A stretch of DNA of 64,000 bases, from positions 1 to 64,000 of the forward strand of contig JAJFTI010000020.1 of assembly GCA_021373115.1 (NCBI GenBank), in the 5' to 3' direction. Of the stretch, positions 34,147-42,817 are shown in pieces. The translations under genes and the position numbers were made by a program. The notes beneath the pieces are model-generated. The model searched no databases. It saw only the letters and a list, made by a program, of their open reading frames with translations, and was not told the origin of the DNA. Source of the stretch: Eubacteriales bacterium. GTDB lineage: Bacteria > Bacillota > Clostridia > Christensenellales > CAG-138. Position 1 is the first letter of the stretch; every line of letters begins with the position of its first letter.

Positions 34147-34182
34147 ATCGATATTATATTACTGCTATAATGCGTTTGTCAA
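34147..34182 (-). promoter_or_regulatory. rex promoter with overlapping candidate Rex site
   Basis: On the minus strand TTGACA (34182-34177) and TATAAT (34158-34153), spacer 18 bp. TATAATATCGAT (34158-34147) spans the -10 and matches 11 of 12 bases of the element at the adh promoter, suggesting autoregulation. Confidence 0.65.
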
Positions 34183-34308
34183 TCCTGCAGCGAATGTGGA
34201 TCGTTCCAAAGCTACACGTAAAAGGCCGATGGATTCAAACGAAATATTCTTTATATCATAACATAAGAGTATGTTAAATTTCCAGTAATACCGTGCTCTT
34301 TTCTTTAG

Positions 34309-35262
34309 TTAGGCGTTTCGGATGCTATAAATGTTTGAATCCTCTTTCGATGACGCCTGATAGGTTGCCCGGTATTTTCGCGGACTAATCAGCAATTCCT
34401 GCCGAAAGACTTTCGCAAAGTAACTGGGGCTGTTGAAGCCCGTGGCAAAACAGATATCGGAGATGCTTCGATCCGTACCGGAGAGCAGTCCGGCTGCCGC
34501 GCGAATCCGGTATTGCAGCAGATAATCGATCGGGGACGTATCCAGTACCTTTCGAAAGCAGCGATAGCATTCGCTCTCGCTGATAACGGAGGCGGCGGAA
34601 ATCTGGGATACGGTTAGAGGTTCCGCATAGTGCTCGTGGATGAATCCCAGCATCTGCTTGATGCGGGTGGCGTCTTTATTCTGCATGAGCGGACTTTCAC
34701 AAACGCGATCCTGCAGGTTTTCCAGAATGGCGAGCAGCATCTGCATCAACTCGATCTGAACCACGATTTCGTATCCGTACCGGTCGCTGATAAAGGCGGA
34801 AAAGGCATTTCGAAAATGCGATATCGCTTCCGCCTGCCAGGGAACGGCAGGCTGTAAGAGTACTTCGGAGAGGGCAGAGCATCGTATCAGCGGGGCGATA
34901 TAGCGCTGCTGAATCATGCTTTGCGGAAAGCCGGAGACAAACTCCGGCGTGAACAGCAGACTGTTGATGCGGCAGGGGAAGTCCTTTCTGCCGCGCTTCA
35001 GCTTATGCAGAACGTTGGAGTTGACAAAGACGACTTCGCCCGGATGCAACAGAAACTCCGTTTCGCCGCAAAGCACACGCGTTTCGCCTTCCAGCGCAAG
35101 AATGACTTCGATTTCTTCATGCCAGTGCCATGGAATGTTGCCCACAAGGTATTTGCCCGGATCCTCATCGTATCCGGCGCAGGGAAAAACCGGCGTGCCG
35201 TGCTGTGTGAGTTCGTGCAGATCCGGCGCAACCGAGATGTCGAGCAATTGCAGCGCTTTCAT
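34309..35262 (-). CDS. AraC-family transcriptional regulator with cupin sensor
   Basis: The 317-residue protein has an N-terminal cupin-like sensor (HWHEEIEVILALEGETRVL, FLLHPGEVVFVNSNVLHKL) and a C-terminal double helix-turn-helix of AraC type (VSQISAASVISESECYRCF, and ISDICFATGFNSPSYFAKVF). It probably senses a small molecule, often a sugar or aromatic compound, and activates transcription. The ATG at 35262 follows AAAAGGGCTGGT; an ATG at 35337 would add an unrelated hydrophobic segment. It stands alone between rex and purB, so its target is unknown. Confidence 0.9.
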   Translation of the reverse strand: MKALQLLDISVAPDLHELTQHGTPVFPCAGYDEDPGKYLVGNIPWHWHEEIEVILALEGETRVLCGETEFLLHPGEVVFVNSNVLHKLKRGRKDFPCRINSLLFTPEFVSGFPQSMIQQRYIAPLIRCSALSEVLLQPAVPWQAEAISHFRNAFSAFISDRYGYEIVVQIELMQMLLAILENLQDRVCESPLMQNKDATRIKQMLGFIHEHYAEPLTVSQISAASVISESECYRCFRKVLDTSPIDYLLQYRIRAAAGLLSGTDRSISDICFATGFNSPSYFAKVFRQELLISPRKYRATYQASSKEDSNIYSIRNA

Positions 35263-35365
35263 TGTACCAGCCCTTTTCGATTGAAGAAATGTACTAAAAG
35301 TTACCGTAATTATAGCTTTTCTAATTGTGCTTTGCAAGGATTTTTATAGTTTGCACGTTTGTAAA

Positions 35366-35395
35366 CAAAAGCCTGCCTCCGGTGGGAAAGCAGGC
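35366..35395 (-). terminator. Terminator of the fumarase-pur operon
   Basis: GCCTGC and GCAGGC form the base of a stem around a 13-nt loop. On the minus strand TTTTGTTT follows. It lies 20 bp after the purB stop. Confidence 0.7.
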
Positions 35396-35415
35396 ATTGT
35401 TGGATGCGAAAGCGA

Positions 35416-36822
35416 CTAAACTTTTATATCCGCAAGCGGTATGGAGGCCGGAACCGGATGGTTTTGTAAGAACCGTTCCGTCTGCTCAATCGAACGGCCG
35501 ATGTGGTGCAGCGGATTCAATTCAAGCTGGATTTCATCTGCGCTCAGCGGAAATTCCGAATCGTTCGCCAGGCGCAAGGGCAGGTCGTTGGATTCACCTC
35601 GCGCCATGCGCTCCTTTGCCGCAAGCGAGTGGGCGCGAATGATTTCATGAAGCGCCTGCCGGTCGCCGCCCTTCTTTACCCCCGCCATGAGCAGGTTTTC
35701 TGTTGCTAAAAACGGCAGCGCATCCCCGAGGATACGTGCGTTTGCTGCTTCGTGAACCACGATTCCTCCCGCGACGTTCGCCATGATCCGAAGGATTGCG
35801 TCTGTTGCAAGAAACGCTTCCGGCAGGGAAAGACGGCGATTTGCGGAGTCGTCCAGCGTGCGCTCCAGCCACTGTGTACTCGCGGTCATTGGCGCGTTGA
35901 GCGCAGTGACGATCACAAAGCGTGAAAGCGAGCAGACACGCTCCGAACGCATGGGGTTTTGCTTATAAGCCATTGCCGAAGAGCCGATCTGTTTGGATTC
36001 GAATGGTTCGGAGAGGATGCCGTCGTGCTGCAGCAGACGAATATCGTCCCCAAAGCGATAAGCGCTTTGCGCAATGCTCGAAAGCGCGTTGAGTATACGG
36101 CTGTCGAGCTTGCGCGGATAGGTCTGGCCGCTTACGTCATAAATACGGTCGAATCCGAAATCCGCCGCGATCAGCCGGTTCAGTTCGTCAATTTTTTCCG
36201 TGTTCCCTTGAAAGAGCGAAACAAAACTCGCCTCGGTGCCGGTCGCGCCGCGGCAGCCTAGGAATCGGATCGCCGCGAGTGTGTCGTTCAACTCCTCCAC
36301 GTCGAGCCAAAGCTCCTGCAGCCAGAGGCAGGCGCGCCGTCCAATGGTGACCGGCTGGGCGGACTGGAAGTGCGTATATCCAACGGTTGGGATCGATTTC
36401 GTACGTTCCGCAAAGGCGGAGAGCGAGGAGAGGACGGAGTAGACGCTGTTTCGAATGCTGGTCAGCGCATCCCGCAGGATGATAAGGTCCGCGTTGTCCG
36501 TTACATAACAGCTTGTTGCGCCAAGATGGATAATACCCGCCGCCTTGGGGCAGACAAGTCCGTAAGCGTAGACATGCGCCATCACGTCGTGCCGGACTTC
36601 CGCCTCGCGCGCGGCGACTGCGTCGTAATCGATATCCGTTACATGCATAAGGAGCTCGTCAACCTGCTCCTGCGAAACAGGCAGGCCGAGCTTGTGCTCC
36701 GCTTTGGCGAGGCTGACCCAGAGCTTTCTCCAGGTGGCATATCGCATGTCCGGCGAGAAGAGCCGCTGCATTTCGTCCGACGCGTAGCGGCTGTTCAGCG
36801 GGCTCTCATAACGATCGCGCAC
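35416..36822 (-). CDS. purB: Adenylosuccinate lyase
   Basis: The 468-residue protein belongs to the fumarase/aspartase superfamily, with catalytic His in GYTHFQSAQP (H151) and the signature SSAMAYKQNPMRSE at 281-294, whose Ser is the general acid/base. It converts adenylosuccinate to AMP and SAICAR to AICAR, releasing fumarate each time. The sequence and length resemble the eukaryotic-like PurB group. It starts 6 bp after purA stops, so the two are co-transcribed, and both lie downstream of the fumarase genes. A hairpin terminator follows. Confidence 0.95.
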   Translation of the reverse strand: MRDRYESPLNSRYASDEMQRLFSPDMRYATWRKLWVSLAKAEHKLGLPVSQEQVDELLMHVTDIDYDAVAAREAEVRHDVMAHVYAYGLVCPKAAGIIHLGATSCYVTDNADLIILRDALTSIRNSVYSVLSSLSAFAERTKSIPTVGYTHFQSAQPVTIGRRACLWLQELWLDVEELNDTLAAIRFLGCRGATGTEASFVSLFQGNTEKIDELNRLIAADFGFDRIYDVSGQTYPRKLDSRILNALSSIAQSAYRFGDDIRLLQHDGILSEPFESKQIGSSAMAYKQNPMRSERVCSLSRFVIVTALNAPMTASTQWLERTLDDSANRRLSLPEAFLATDAILRIMANVAGGIVVHEAANARILGDALPFLATENLLMAGVKKGGDRQALHEIIRAHSLAAKERMARGESNDLPLRLANDSEFPLSADEIQLELNPLHHIGRSIEQTERFLQNHPVPASIPLADIKV

Positions 36823-36828
36823 GGCGCG

Positions 36829-38100
36829 TCACCTCCGAATGATCGCATCGCGCGACGCACCGACGGAGATATTCGTAATCGGGCAGCCGATGCTTTTTTC
36901 GATCGAAAGAATATAATCCTGCGCGGCTTTCGGCAGTTCCTCAAAACTGCGGCAGCCGGAGATGTCGCAGTTCCAGCCGGGCATGTATTCGATGACCGGT
37001 TTTGCCTCGGCAATAATAGCGGGGTAGGGGAACTCGTCTGTTTTTTTACCGTTTAAATCGTACTGGGTGCAGACCGGTATCTGCTCCATATAGGAAAGGA
37101 TATCAATTTTGGTCAAGGCGACCTCGGTCGCCCCCTGCATCATAACGCCATAGCGCGTTGCGACGATATCCATCGGGCCGACGCGGCGGGGACGCCCCGT
37201 TGCGGCGCCATATTCCGCACCCTCCTCGCGCAGGCGGGACGCTTCCTCGCCGAACCATTCCGCCGTAAATGGGCCTTCTCCGACGCAGGTTGAGTATGCT
37301 TTTACCACGCCGATGACGCGGTCGAGCTTCGTCCCCGGCATGCCCGCGCCAATCGGCGCATAAGCCGCGAGCGGCGCGGAGCTGGAGGTGTATGGGTAAA
37401 TGCCGAAATCCACGTCCCGAAGAACGCCAAGCTGCGCTTCAAAAAGGATATTCTTCTTGCCGTCAATGCCGCGCAGGTATTTTCCCGTATCGCAAAGGAA
37501 GGGCTTGAGCTGCTCACCGTAGGCGGAAAGCCAGCTTAAAAGTTCGTCCAGCGAGTACGTTTTACCGCCGTATACATTCTTCAGCGTAAGGTTCTTCCAC
37601 TCCAGAATGCCTTCCAGCCGTTTTTTCAGATAATCCGGATAAAACAGCTCGCCGAGCATGATGGTTTTCTTCATATACTTATCGCCGTAGACCGGCGCGA
37701 TGCCGCGTTTGGTAGAACCGTACTTCGCGTCCAGGAGGCGCGCTTCTTCGAGCACATCCTGATCGCGGTGATAAGGAAATACGATGGGCGCTCGATCGCT
37801 GATCTTGAGATTTTCCGGCGAGATGGCAATGCCGTGCGAACGTACATCCTCGATTTCCTCGAGCAGCTTTTCCGGATCGATCACCGTGCCGTTTCCAAGC
37901 ACGTTCACAATGTTTTTGCGGAAGATGCCGGAAGGAAGGAGATGAAGAGCAAATTTCCCGTATTCGTTGACGACGGTATGCCCCGCGTTGTTGCCGCCCT
38001 GATATCGGACGACCACGTCGTAGTCCGCCGCGATAAGATCCACCATGCGGCCTTTGCCCTCATCACCCCAGTTGATTCCAACGATTGCGCAGTTCGACAT
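36829..38100 (-). CDS. purA: Adenylosuccinate synthase
   Basis: The 423-residue protein begins with the P-loop GINWGDEGKGRMVD and GGNNAGHTVV, the hallmark of adenylosuccinate synthetases, followed by a QLGVLRDVDFGIYP block, and GVVKAYSTCVGEGPFTAE. It joins IMP and aspartate with GTP in the committed step to AMP. The ATG at 38100 has GAAAGGAG upstream. It lies between the fumarase beta subunit (66 bp upstream) and purB (6 bp downstream), an arrangement that places fumarate-producing and fumarate-consuming enzymes together. Confidence 0.96.
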   Translation of the reverse strand: MSNCAIVGINWGDEGKGRMVDLIAADYDVVVRYQGGNNAGHTVVNEYGKFALHLLPSGIFRKNIVNVLGNGTVIDPEKLLEEIEDVRSHGIAISPENLKISDRAPIVFPYHRDQDVLEEARLLDAKYGSTKRGIAPVYGDKYMKKTIMLGELFYPDYLKKRLEGILEWKNLTLKNVYGGKTYSLDELLSWLSAYGEQLKPFLCDTGKYLRGIDGKKNILFEAQLGVLRDVDFGIYPYTSSSAPLAAYAPIGAGMPGTKLDRVIGVVKAYSTCVGEGPFTAEWFGEEASRLREEGAEYGAATGRPRRVGPMDIVATRYGVMMQGATEVALTKIDILSYMEQIPVCTQYDLNGKKTDEFPYPAIIAEAKPVIEYMPGWNCDISGCRSFEELPKAAQDYILSIEKSIGCPITNISVGASRDAIIRR

Positions 38101-38165
38101 GTTTCTGCTCCTTTCAAAATACAACGCTCATCCGAGAAATAAAAGGAAATTTCGATTAAAAATGA

Positions 38166-38696
38166 CTACGGCGTGATCCGGCCGTAAAGGTCCGTGCCCG
38201 CCAGATCAAACGAAACAATAACGGGAAAATCCTGCACGTTCAGGCGATAGACCGCCTCGGCGCCGAGATCGCCAAAAGCTACAAGCTCGCAGGCCGTAAT
38301 TCGTGAGGCATACAGCATGCCCGCGCCGCCGGTTGCGGCAAAATGGACGGCTCGCCCGCGCATGGCCTCATTCACGGCGGAACTTCTTGCGCCTTTGCCG
38401 ATGAACTGGCGGATGCCATAGTCGATCAGCGCCGGCGTAAAGCGATCCATGCGCTTGCTGGTGGTGGGTCCGCAGGGGCCTATCACCTCGCCGGGGGCGG
38501 CGGGGCAGGGACCCGCATAATAGACGACGGCGCCCTTGGGAATGGGCAGCGCTTCTCCTCGCGAGAGTAATTCTCCGAAGCGGGCGTGTGCGGCATCCCG
38601 CGCGGTGTAGAGTTCGCCGCTGAGCCGAACCACGTCCCCCGCGCGAAGGAGGGACAGGTCGTTTTCGGAAACCGGAGCGCGAAGCGAATATTCCAT
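38166..38696 (-). CDS. Class I fumarate hydratase, beta subunit (C-terminal domain)
   Basis: The 176-residue protein matches the C-terminal swivel domain of [4Fe-4S] fumarases and tartrate dehydratases: AGDVVRLSGELYTARDAAH, VVYYAGPCPAAPGEVIGPCGPTT and the catalytic-region TSKRMD. With the alpha subunit it hydrates fumarate to malate. L-tartrate dehydratase (TtdB) is the main alternative, as the families cannot be separated by eye; the purine genes downstream favour fumarase. The ATG at 38696 has GAGGTCTAAACC upstream and starts 5 bp after the alpha-subunit stop. Confidence 0.9.
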   Translation of the reverse strand: MEYSLRAPVSENDLSLLRAGDVVRLSGELYTARDAAHARFGELLSRGEALPIPKGAVVYYAGPCPAAPGEVIGPCGPTTSKRMDRFTPALIDYGIRQFIGKGARSSAVNEAMRGRAVHFAATGGAGMLYASRITACELVAFGDLGAEAVYRLNVQDFPVIVSFDLAGTDLYGRITP

Positions 38697-38701
38697 GCGG
38701 T

Positions 38702-39541
38702 TTAGACCTCCTCGCTTGCGTGACGGCAGGCGTGACATTGCAGGTTGACCGCAACGGGCAGTCCCGCAATGTGCGTGGGTTCGGCGGCAATGTGAACAGC
38801 AAGTGCGGTGGTGCGTCCGCCAAGCCCCATTGGGCCGAGGCCGGTTACGTTCAGGCGCGCGAGCGCTTCCGTTTCGAGCCGCGCAAGATCCTGCCGGTTG
38901 GCGGGTTCGCCGAGTGTGCGCAGCAGCTGGCGTTTTGCCAGCAAGGCGCAGGATTCCATTGTTCCGCCAATTCCAACGCCAACGACGACCGGCGGGCAGG
39001 CGGAAGCGCCCGCTTCCGTCACCGCCAAAACGATCTGATTCAGAATTCCTTCCGTCCCGGCGGAAGGCGGGAGCATCGTTAACCGGCTCATGTTTTCGCT
39101 ACCGAATCCTTTCGGCGCGACGGTAAGACGAATTCGGTCGCCTTCAACCAAGCGGATATGAAGAACGGCGGGCGTATTGTCGCCGGTATTTACACGGGTA
39201 ATGGGGTCGAGAACGGACTTGCGCAGACAGCCTTGCGTGTATGCAAGCCTTACGCCCTCGTTCACGGCTTGCGTCAGATCGCCGTCGATCCAGATCTCCC
39301 GTCCGATATCCGCAAATACAACCGCCATTCCGGTATCCTGACAAATCGGCCGGTTTTTTTGCCGCGCAAGAAGCTGGTTTTCCAGGAGCTGATCGAAGAC
39401 GGACTGTGCCGCGCTGCCTTCCGCTTCCAGGCTGCGCGCGCTGGCAAGGGCGTCGCAAACGTCCTGCGGCAAGCGACAGCAGGCTGCAAGACAGAGCCTT
39501 TTTACGGGTTCGACAAGCGATTGGGCCGCTACAACGCGCAT
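38702..39541 (-). CDS. Class I fumarate hydratase, alpha subunit ([4Fe-4S] domain)
   Basis: The 279-residue protein has the family motifs ICQDTGMAVVF, MLPPSAGTEGI, GVGIGGTMESCALLAKRQLL and TGLGPMGLGGRTTALAV. Cys residues in these motifs (CQDTG and the ESC block, plus an intervening one) ligate the oxygen-sensitive [4Fe-4S] cluster. It forms the fumarase with the beta subunit downstream. The ATG at 39541 follows AAGGGGG; an upstream ATG at 39688 would add unrelated sequence. A near-consensus promoter precedes it. L-tartrate dehydratase alpha subunit is the alternative. Confidence 0.9.
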   Translation of the reverse strand: MRVVAAQSLVEPVKRLCLAACCRLPQDVCDALASARSLEAEGSAAQSVFDQLLENQLLARQKNRPICQDTGMAVVFADIGREIWIDGDLTQAVNEGVRLAYTQGCLRKSVLDPITRVNTGDNTPAVLHIRLVEGDRIRLTVAPKGFGSENMSRLTMLPPSAGTEGILNQIVLAVTEAGASACPPVVVGVGIGGTMESCALLAKRQLLRTLGEPANRQDLARLETEALARLNVTGLGPMGLGGRTTALAVHIAAEPTHIAGLPVAVNLQCHACRHASEEV

Positions 39542-39589
39542 ACAACATATCCCCCTTCCAGCGGGTTGAATGATCGCCCCGAAAAAAAT

Positions 39590-39618
39590 ATTATCGCATA
39601 AACTTTGCTCCATTTCAA
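39590..39618 (-). promoter_or_regulatory. Promoter of the fumarase-purA-purB operon
   Basis: On the minus strand TTGAAA (39618-39613) and GATAAT (39595-39590), spacer 17 bp, 48 bp before the alpha-subunit start. No PurR or Rex-like element was seen nearby. Confidence 0.7.
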
Positions 39619-39851
39619 CATGTAAAAAAGTAAAAAAAGAAATAATATGCATAGATCGCGTATAAATATTGATCCGACATCCGCGCATTTGTATTTCGCC
39701 ACAAGGCGGAAAACAAAAACCGAAGGATATGATCTATGAACCGTTTGTAAAGAATTCGGCATGTCGGCGCAGATAAACGGGTACCTGTTGTTTATCGGAT
39801 TTTTTGACGCAGCGGATTCGCATTTGTTCACAAACGAACAAGATTCTGTGC

Positions 39852-39879
39852 TTGCCAGAATTCGGATCCTCGCTAAACT
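39852..39879 (+). promoter_or_regulatory. Possible apbE promoter
   Basis: TTGCCA (39852-39857) and TAAACT (39874-39879) with a 16-bp spacer, about 40 bp before the apbE start. The divergent spacer 39542-39917 is AT-rich and shows no gene. Confidence 0.5.
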
Positions 39880-39917
39880 ATTTGTATGCAACAAAGATGG
39901 AACAGGCGGGAATCGAC

Positions 39918-40868
39918 ATGACGGCTACATTAAGCAGACTTTTTCACGCATTGGGAACCATGAATACCATTCTGGTCGAGCAGGCGGAGGACTACACGGA
40001 AGCGGCGGATGCGCTGGAACGGGCGGAGCGGCGCGTACTGGAACTGAACGACACCCTTTCCGTGTTTCGCCCGGAAAGCGAGGTTTCGCGGCTCAATGCG
40101 TCTGCGGGATGCAAGGATGTCGGCATTGGTTCCGACACGATGCATCTGCTGAAGGAAAGCAAACGCTATTCGCAGGCAACCGGCGGCGCATTTTCCATTA
40201 CGACCCGCCCGCTTAGCGCGCTTTGGGAAATCAACGCGCGCTGCGGTACCGTCCCTTCCCGCGCGGAGGTGGAACAGGCGCTTTTGCTGGTGAATGACGA
40301 GGATATTCTGCTCGACGAGGAAAGCGGAACCGCTGCTCTCCGGCGGTTTGGGCAGGCGGTGGATTTTGGCGGAATCGCCAAAGGGTACGCCGCGGATGAA
40401 ACGCGCCGAATCCTGCTGGAAGGCGGAGTAACGAGCGCGCTGATCAATCTTGGCGGAACGGTGATTTCGCTTGGAAAGGATCGTAACGTCGGCATCCAGC
40501 ACCCGGACCGTTGCACGGGCATCGCTATGGGTCGCGTGGCGCTTTGCGACAGCTGCGCGGTGACCTCCGGCGATTACGAACGGTATTTCGAGGTGGACGG
40601 TGTGCGCTATCATCATATTCTCGATACGAAAACGGGTTATCCTTCCCGTTCGGAACTGCGGAGCGTTACGCTGATTGGAACATCCGCCATAGCGCTCGAC
40701 GCGGTTTCAACGGCAATTTTCGCCCTTGGCGCGGCGGCGGGATTGCCGCTGGCGGATCATTTCGGCGCGGAGTTCGTTGTTGTTACGGACGCCCTGGACG
40801 TATTCTGCTCCGAGCAATTACGGGGGAATTTTTCGTTGCTTTCGGCGCAGCAGAGTACAAGAGCATAG
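39918..40868 (+). CDS. apbE: FAD:protein FMN transferase
   Basis: The 316-residue ApbE-family protein has LNDTLSVFRPESEVSRLN, the hallmark VDFGGIAKGYAADETRR, LINLGGTVISLGKDR and a late TGYPSRSELRSVTLIG. ApbE uses FAD and Mg2+ to attach FMN to Thr in S/TGAT-type motifs of target proteins. The downstream membrane protein carries two such motifs, making it the likely substrate. The ATG at 39918 follows GGCGGGAA; an ATG at 39897 lacks a good site. I see no signal peptide or lipobox at this start, so the cellular side is uncertain. Confidence 0.92.
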   Translation: MTATLSRLFHALGTMNTILVEQAEDYTEAADALERAERRVLELNDTLSVFRPESEVSRLNASAGCKDVGIGSDTMHLLKESKRYSQATGGAFSITTRPLSALWEINARCGTVPSRAEVEQALLLVNDEDILLDEESGTAALRRFGQAVDFGGIAKGYAADETRRILLEGGVTSALINLGGTVISLGKDRNVGIQHPDRCTGIAMGRVALCDSCAVTSGDYERYFEVDGVRYHHILDTKTGYPSRSELRSVTLIGTSAIALDAVSTAIFALGAAAGLPLADHFGAEFVVVTDALDVFCSEQLRGNFSLLSAQQSTRA

Positions 40869-41037
40869 CGGTTAGGACGCATAATGTGTCAACGTCACAG
40901 AATAAAAACAGCTAAAATGATAAAAATAGACGACTAAATACGAATATGCGTTTGTCCGTAAGCAGCGACGTGGTAGGCGCTTATCGGAAAAACGAGCGAA
41001 TTTGCGTTTTTCGGGATCGAAAAGAAATTTGGGTAGC

Positions 41038-42663
41038 ATGAAGAAGAAACTGTTTCATAAAATTACGGCATTAACGCTCACGCGGCGCATCATTCAAGTG
41101 GCCTCGTTTCTGCTGTTTCCGGGGCTTTTTATCTCCACATTTTCCGCGATTAAGTCCATCTACACGGCGCTGATTGGCGGAACCTTCAGCGTTGCCGCGC
41201 TCGCGGGGCAGATGGTTCTTGCGGTGTCTATGCTGCTCATTACAGCGATCATGGGGCGTTTCTTTTGCGGATTTCTATGTTCGTTTGGCACGATGGGCGA
41301 CTTTCTCTGGTATCTTGGTTCGAAGCTCAAGCTGCCCCGGCCGAAGATTGGCTCGAAGACGGATCGCATTCTCAAGAAGCTGAAATATGTCCTTCTCGTT
41401 TTGATCGTGCTGCTGATTTGGACGTTTGGATGGACCATCCTGAACGGGACGAATAATCCCTGGACGGTTTTTGGCATGTATGCCTCAATCAAGGGCTGGT
41501 CGGATCTTTCCGCGTTTGTTTCCATTGGGGCGGTGCTTCTTCTGCTGATTTTTTTCGGATCGCTCTTTATCGAGCGGATGTTCTGCCGCTACCTCTGCCC
41601 GCTCGGCGCGGTGTTTGCGGTTGTATCCAAGTTCCGGCTGTTTAAAATTCGAAAACCGCGCGCAAAATGCGGCGCATGCCGCGCCTGCACGAAACGCTGC
41701 TCCATGGGAATTCCGCTGTATCGAGCCAGCGTGGTCAAAAGCGCGGAATGCATCGATTGCATGAACTGCGTGGAGATCTGCCCGCGCGACAATGTTTCCG
41801 CAAACCCGAAACCCGCGATTGCGGCGGCGGTTGCCGTTGTTGCGCTCAGCGGTATGTATTATGCCGGCAATATTGCCGGGAACTTTTCCGCCGAGCGGCA
41901 GGCGGTAGCCGTTTCCGAAAGCCTCAGCAGCGCGAATACGGCGACATCCGGTCCCTTTGCGGACGGAGTCTACACCGGTTCCGCGGCCGGTTACCATGGG
42001 GAAACGAGCGTTTCCGTAACGGTGCAAAACGGCTATATTTCGGATGTCTCCGTACTCGCAACCGGAGACGACGCGGAGTTTTTTAATTCGGCGAAGAACG
42101 GGGTTATCCCGGAAATTCTCTCCACACAGAGCGTTTCGGTGGATACGGTGACCGGAGCCACATTCTCCAGCCGGGGAATCATCGACGCGGTATCCTCCGC
42201 GCTGTCCGGTGCGCTCAAGACCGACAGCGGAGTTTCCGTTTTCGCGACGGATCGTTCCACGCTCACGCCTGTGCCGCAGCTGACGCCGACTCCGTCTCCA
42301 ACGCCTTCGCCTGCGCCAACCGAGACGCCGGAGAAAACACAGGCGGCTGTCGACGGCCCGATTGCGGCCGCAGACGGTACATACTCCGGAACCGGCTCCG
42401 GTTTCCGCGGAAACACCACCGTTTCGGTTGATGTTGCAAACGGGTATATCACGAGCATTTCCATCGAGTCTTATCGCGATGACGACGAGTTTTTCTCGCG
42501 TGCAAAGAATACAATCATCAGCCGGATCATCTCCGCGCAGAGCGTAGATGTGGATACCGTTTCCGGTGCAACCTACAGCAGCACTGGCATTCTGGATGCG
42601 GTTGCGGATGCGCTTGGATTGGATTATACGGCTCCAGCCTCTTCCGGCGGACACCGCCATTAA
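41038..42663 (+). CDS. Membrane 4Fe-4S protein with two FMN-binding domains (NosR/RnfG-like electron transfer)
   Basis: The 541-residue protein has about five N-terminal membrane helices (NapH/NosR-like, with CGFLCSFGTMGDFLWY and FCRYLCPLGAVFAVV), two [4Fe-4S] motifs (CGACRACTKRCSMGIP and CIDCMNCVEICPRDN), another helix, then two extracytoplasmic FMN-binding repeats separated by a Pro/Thr-rich linker (about 415-440). Each repeat has a flavinylation motif: DTVTGATFSS and DTVSGATYSS. Electrons could pass from the membrane core to external flavins. The upstream ApbE is the expected flavin transferase. The ATG at 41038 has only a weak ribosome binding site. Partner and acceptor are unknown. Confidence 0.9.
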   Translation: MKKKLFHKITALTLTRRIIQVASFLLFPGLFISTFSAIKSIYTALIGGTFSVAALAGQMVLAVSMLLITAIMGRFFCGFLCSFGTMGDFLWYLGSKLKLPRPKIGSKTDRILKKLKYVLLVLIVLLIWTFGWTILNGTNNPWTVFGMYASIKGWSDLSAFVSIGAVLLLLIFFGSLFIERMFCRYLCPLGAVFAVVSKFRLFKIRKPRAKCGACRACTKRCSMGIPLYRASVVKSAECIDCMNCVEICPRDNVSANPKPAIAAAVAVVALSGMYYAGNIAGNFSAERQAVAVSESLSSANTATSGPFADGVYTGSAAGYHGETSVSVTVQNGYISDVSVLATGDDAEFFNSAKNGVIPEILSTQSVSVDTVTGATFSSRGIIDAVSSALSGALKTDSGVSVFATDRSTLTPVPQLTPTPSPTPSPAPTETPEKTQAAVDGPIAAADGTYSGTGSGFRGNTTVSVDVANGYITSISIESYRDDDEFFSRAKNTIISRIISAQSVDVDTVSGATYSSTGILDAVADALGLDYTAPASSGGHRH

Positions 42664-42698
42664 CCGGCCTTTCATCGGATCATTCCCACAACATATTC

Positions 42699-42728
42699 AA
42701 ACCTCGTCCGGATGGGCAGGGTTTTTTT
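42699..42728 (+). terminator. Terminator after the Fe-S/FMN protein gene
   Basis: AACCTCGTCC and GGGCAGGGTT form a wobble-containing stem with a GGAT loop, followed by seven T. Confidence 0.75.
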
Positions 42729-42759
42729 ACGCGAGCTGCTGTATTCCACGCTGCGTAGG

Positions 42760-42788
42760 TTGCACCTCGATATTCGTAATGCTATGAT
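42760..42788 (+). promoter_or_regulatory. Promoter of the HTH regulator gene
   Basis: TTGCAC (42760-42765) and TATGAT (42783-42788), spacer 17 bp, 29 bp before the start codon. Confidence 0.65.
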
Positions 42789-42817
42789 GACGGCAGGAAC
42801 AAGGAGCGAAAACAATC

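Noticed and set aside
41485..42675. 396-codon minus-strand frame opposite the Fe-S/FMN protein
   Set aside because: Arg-rich antisense shadow; the + strand protein has clear Cys clusters and flavinylation motifs.
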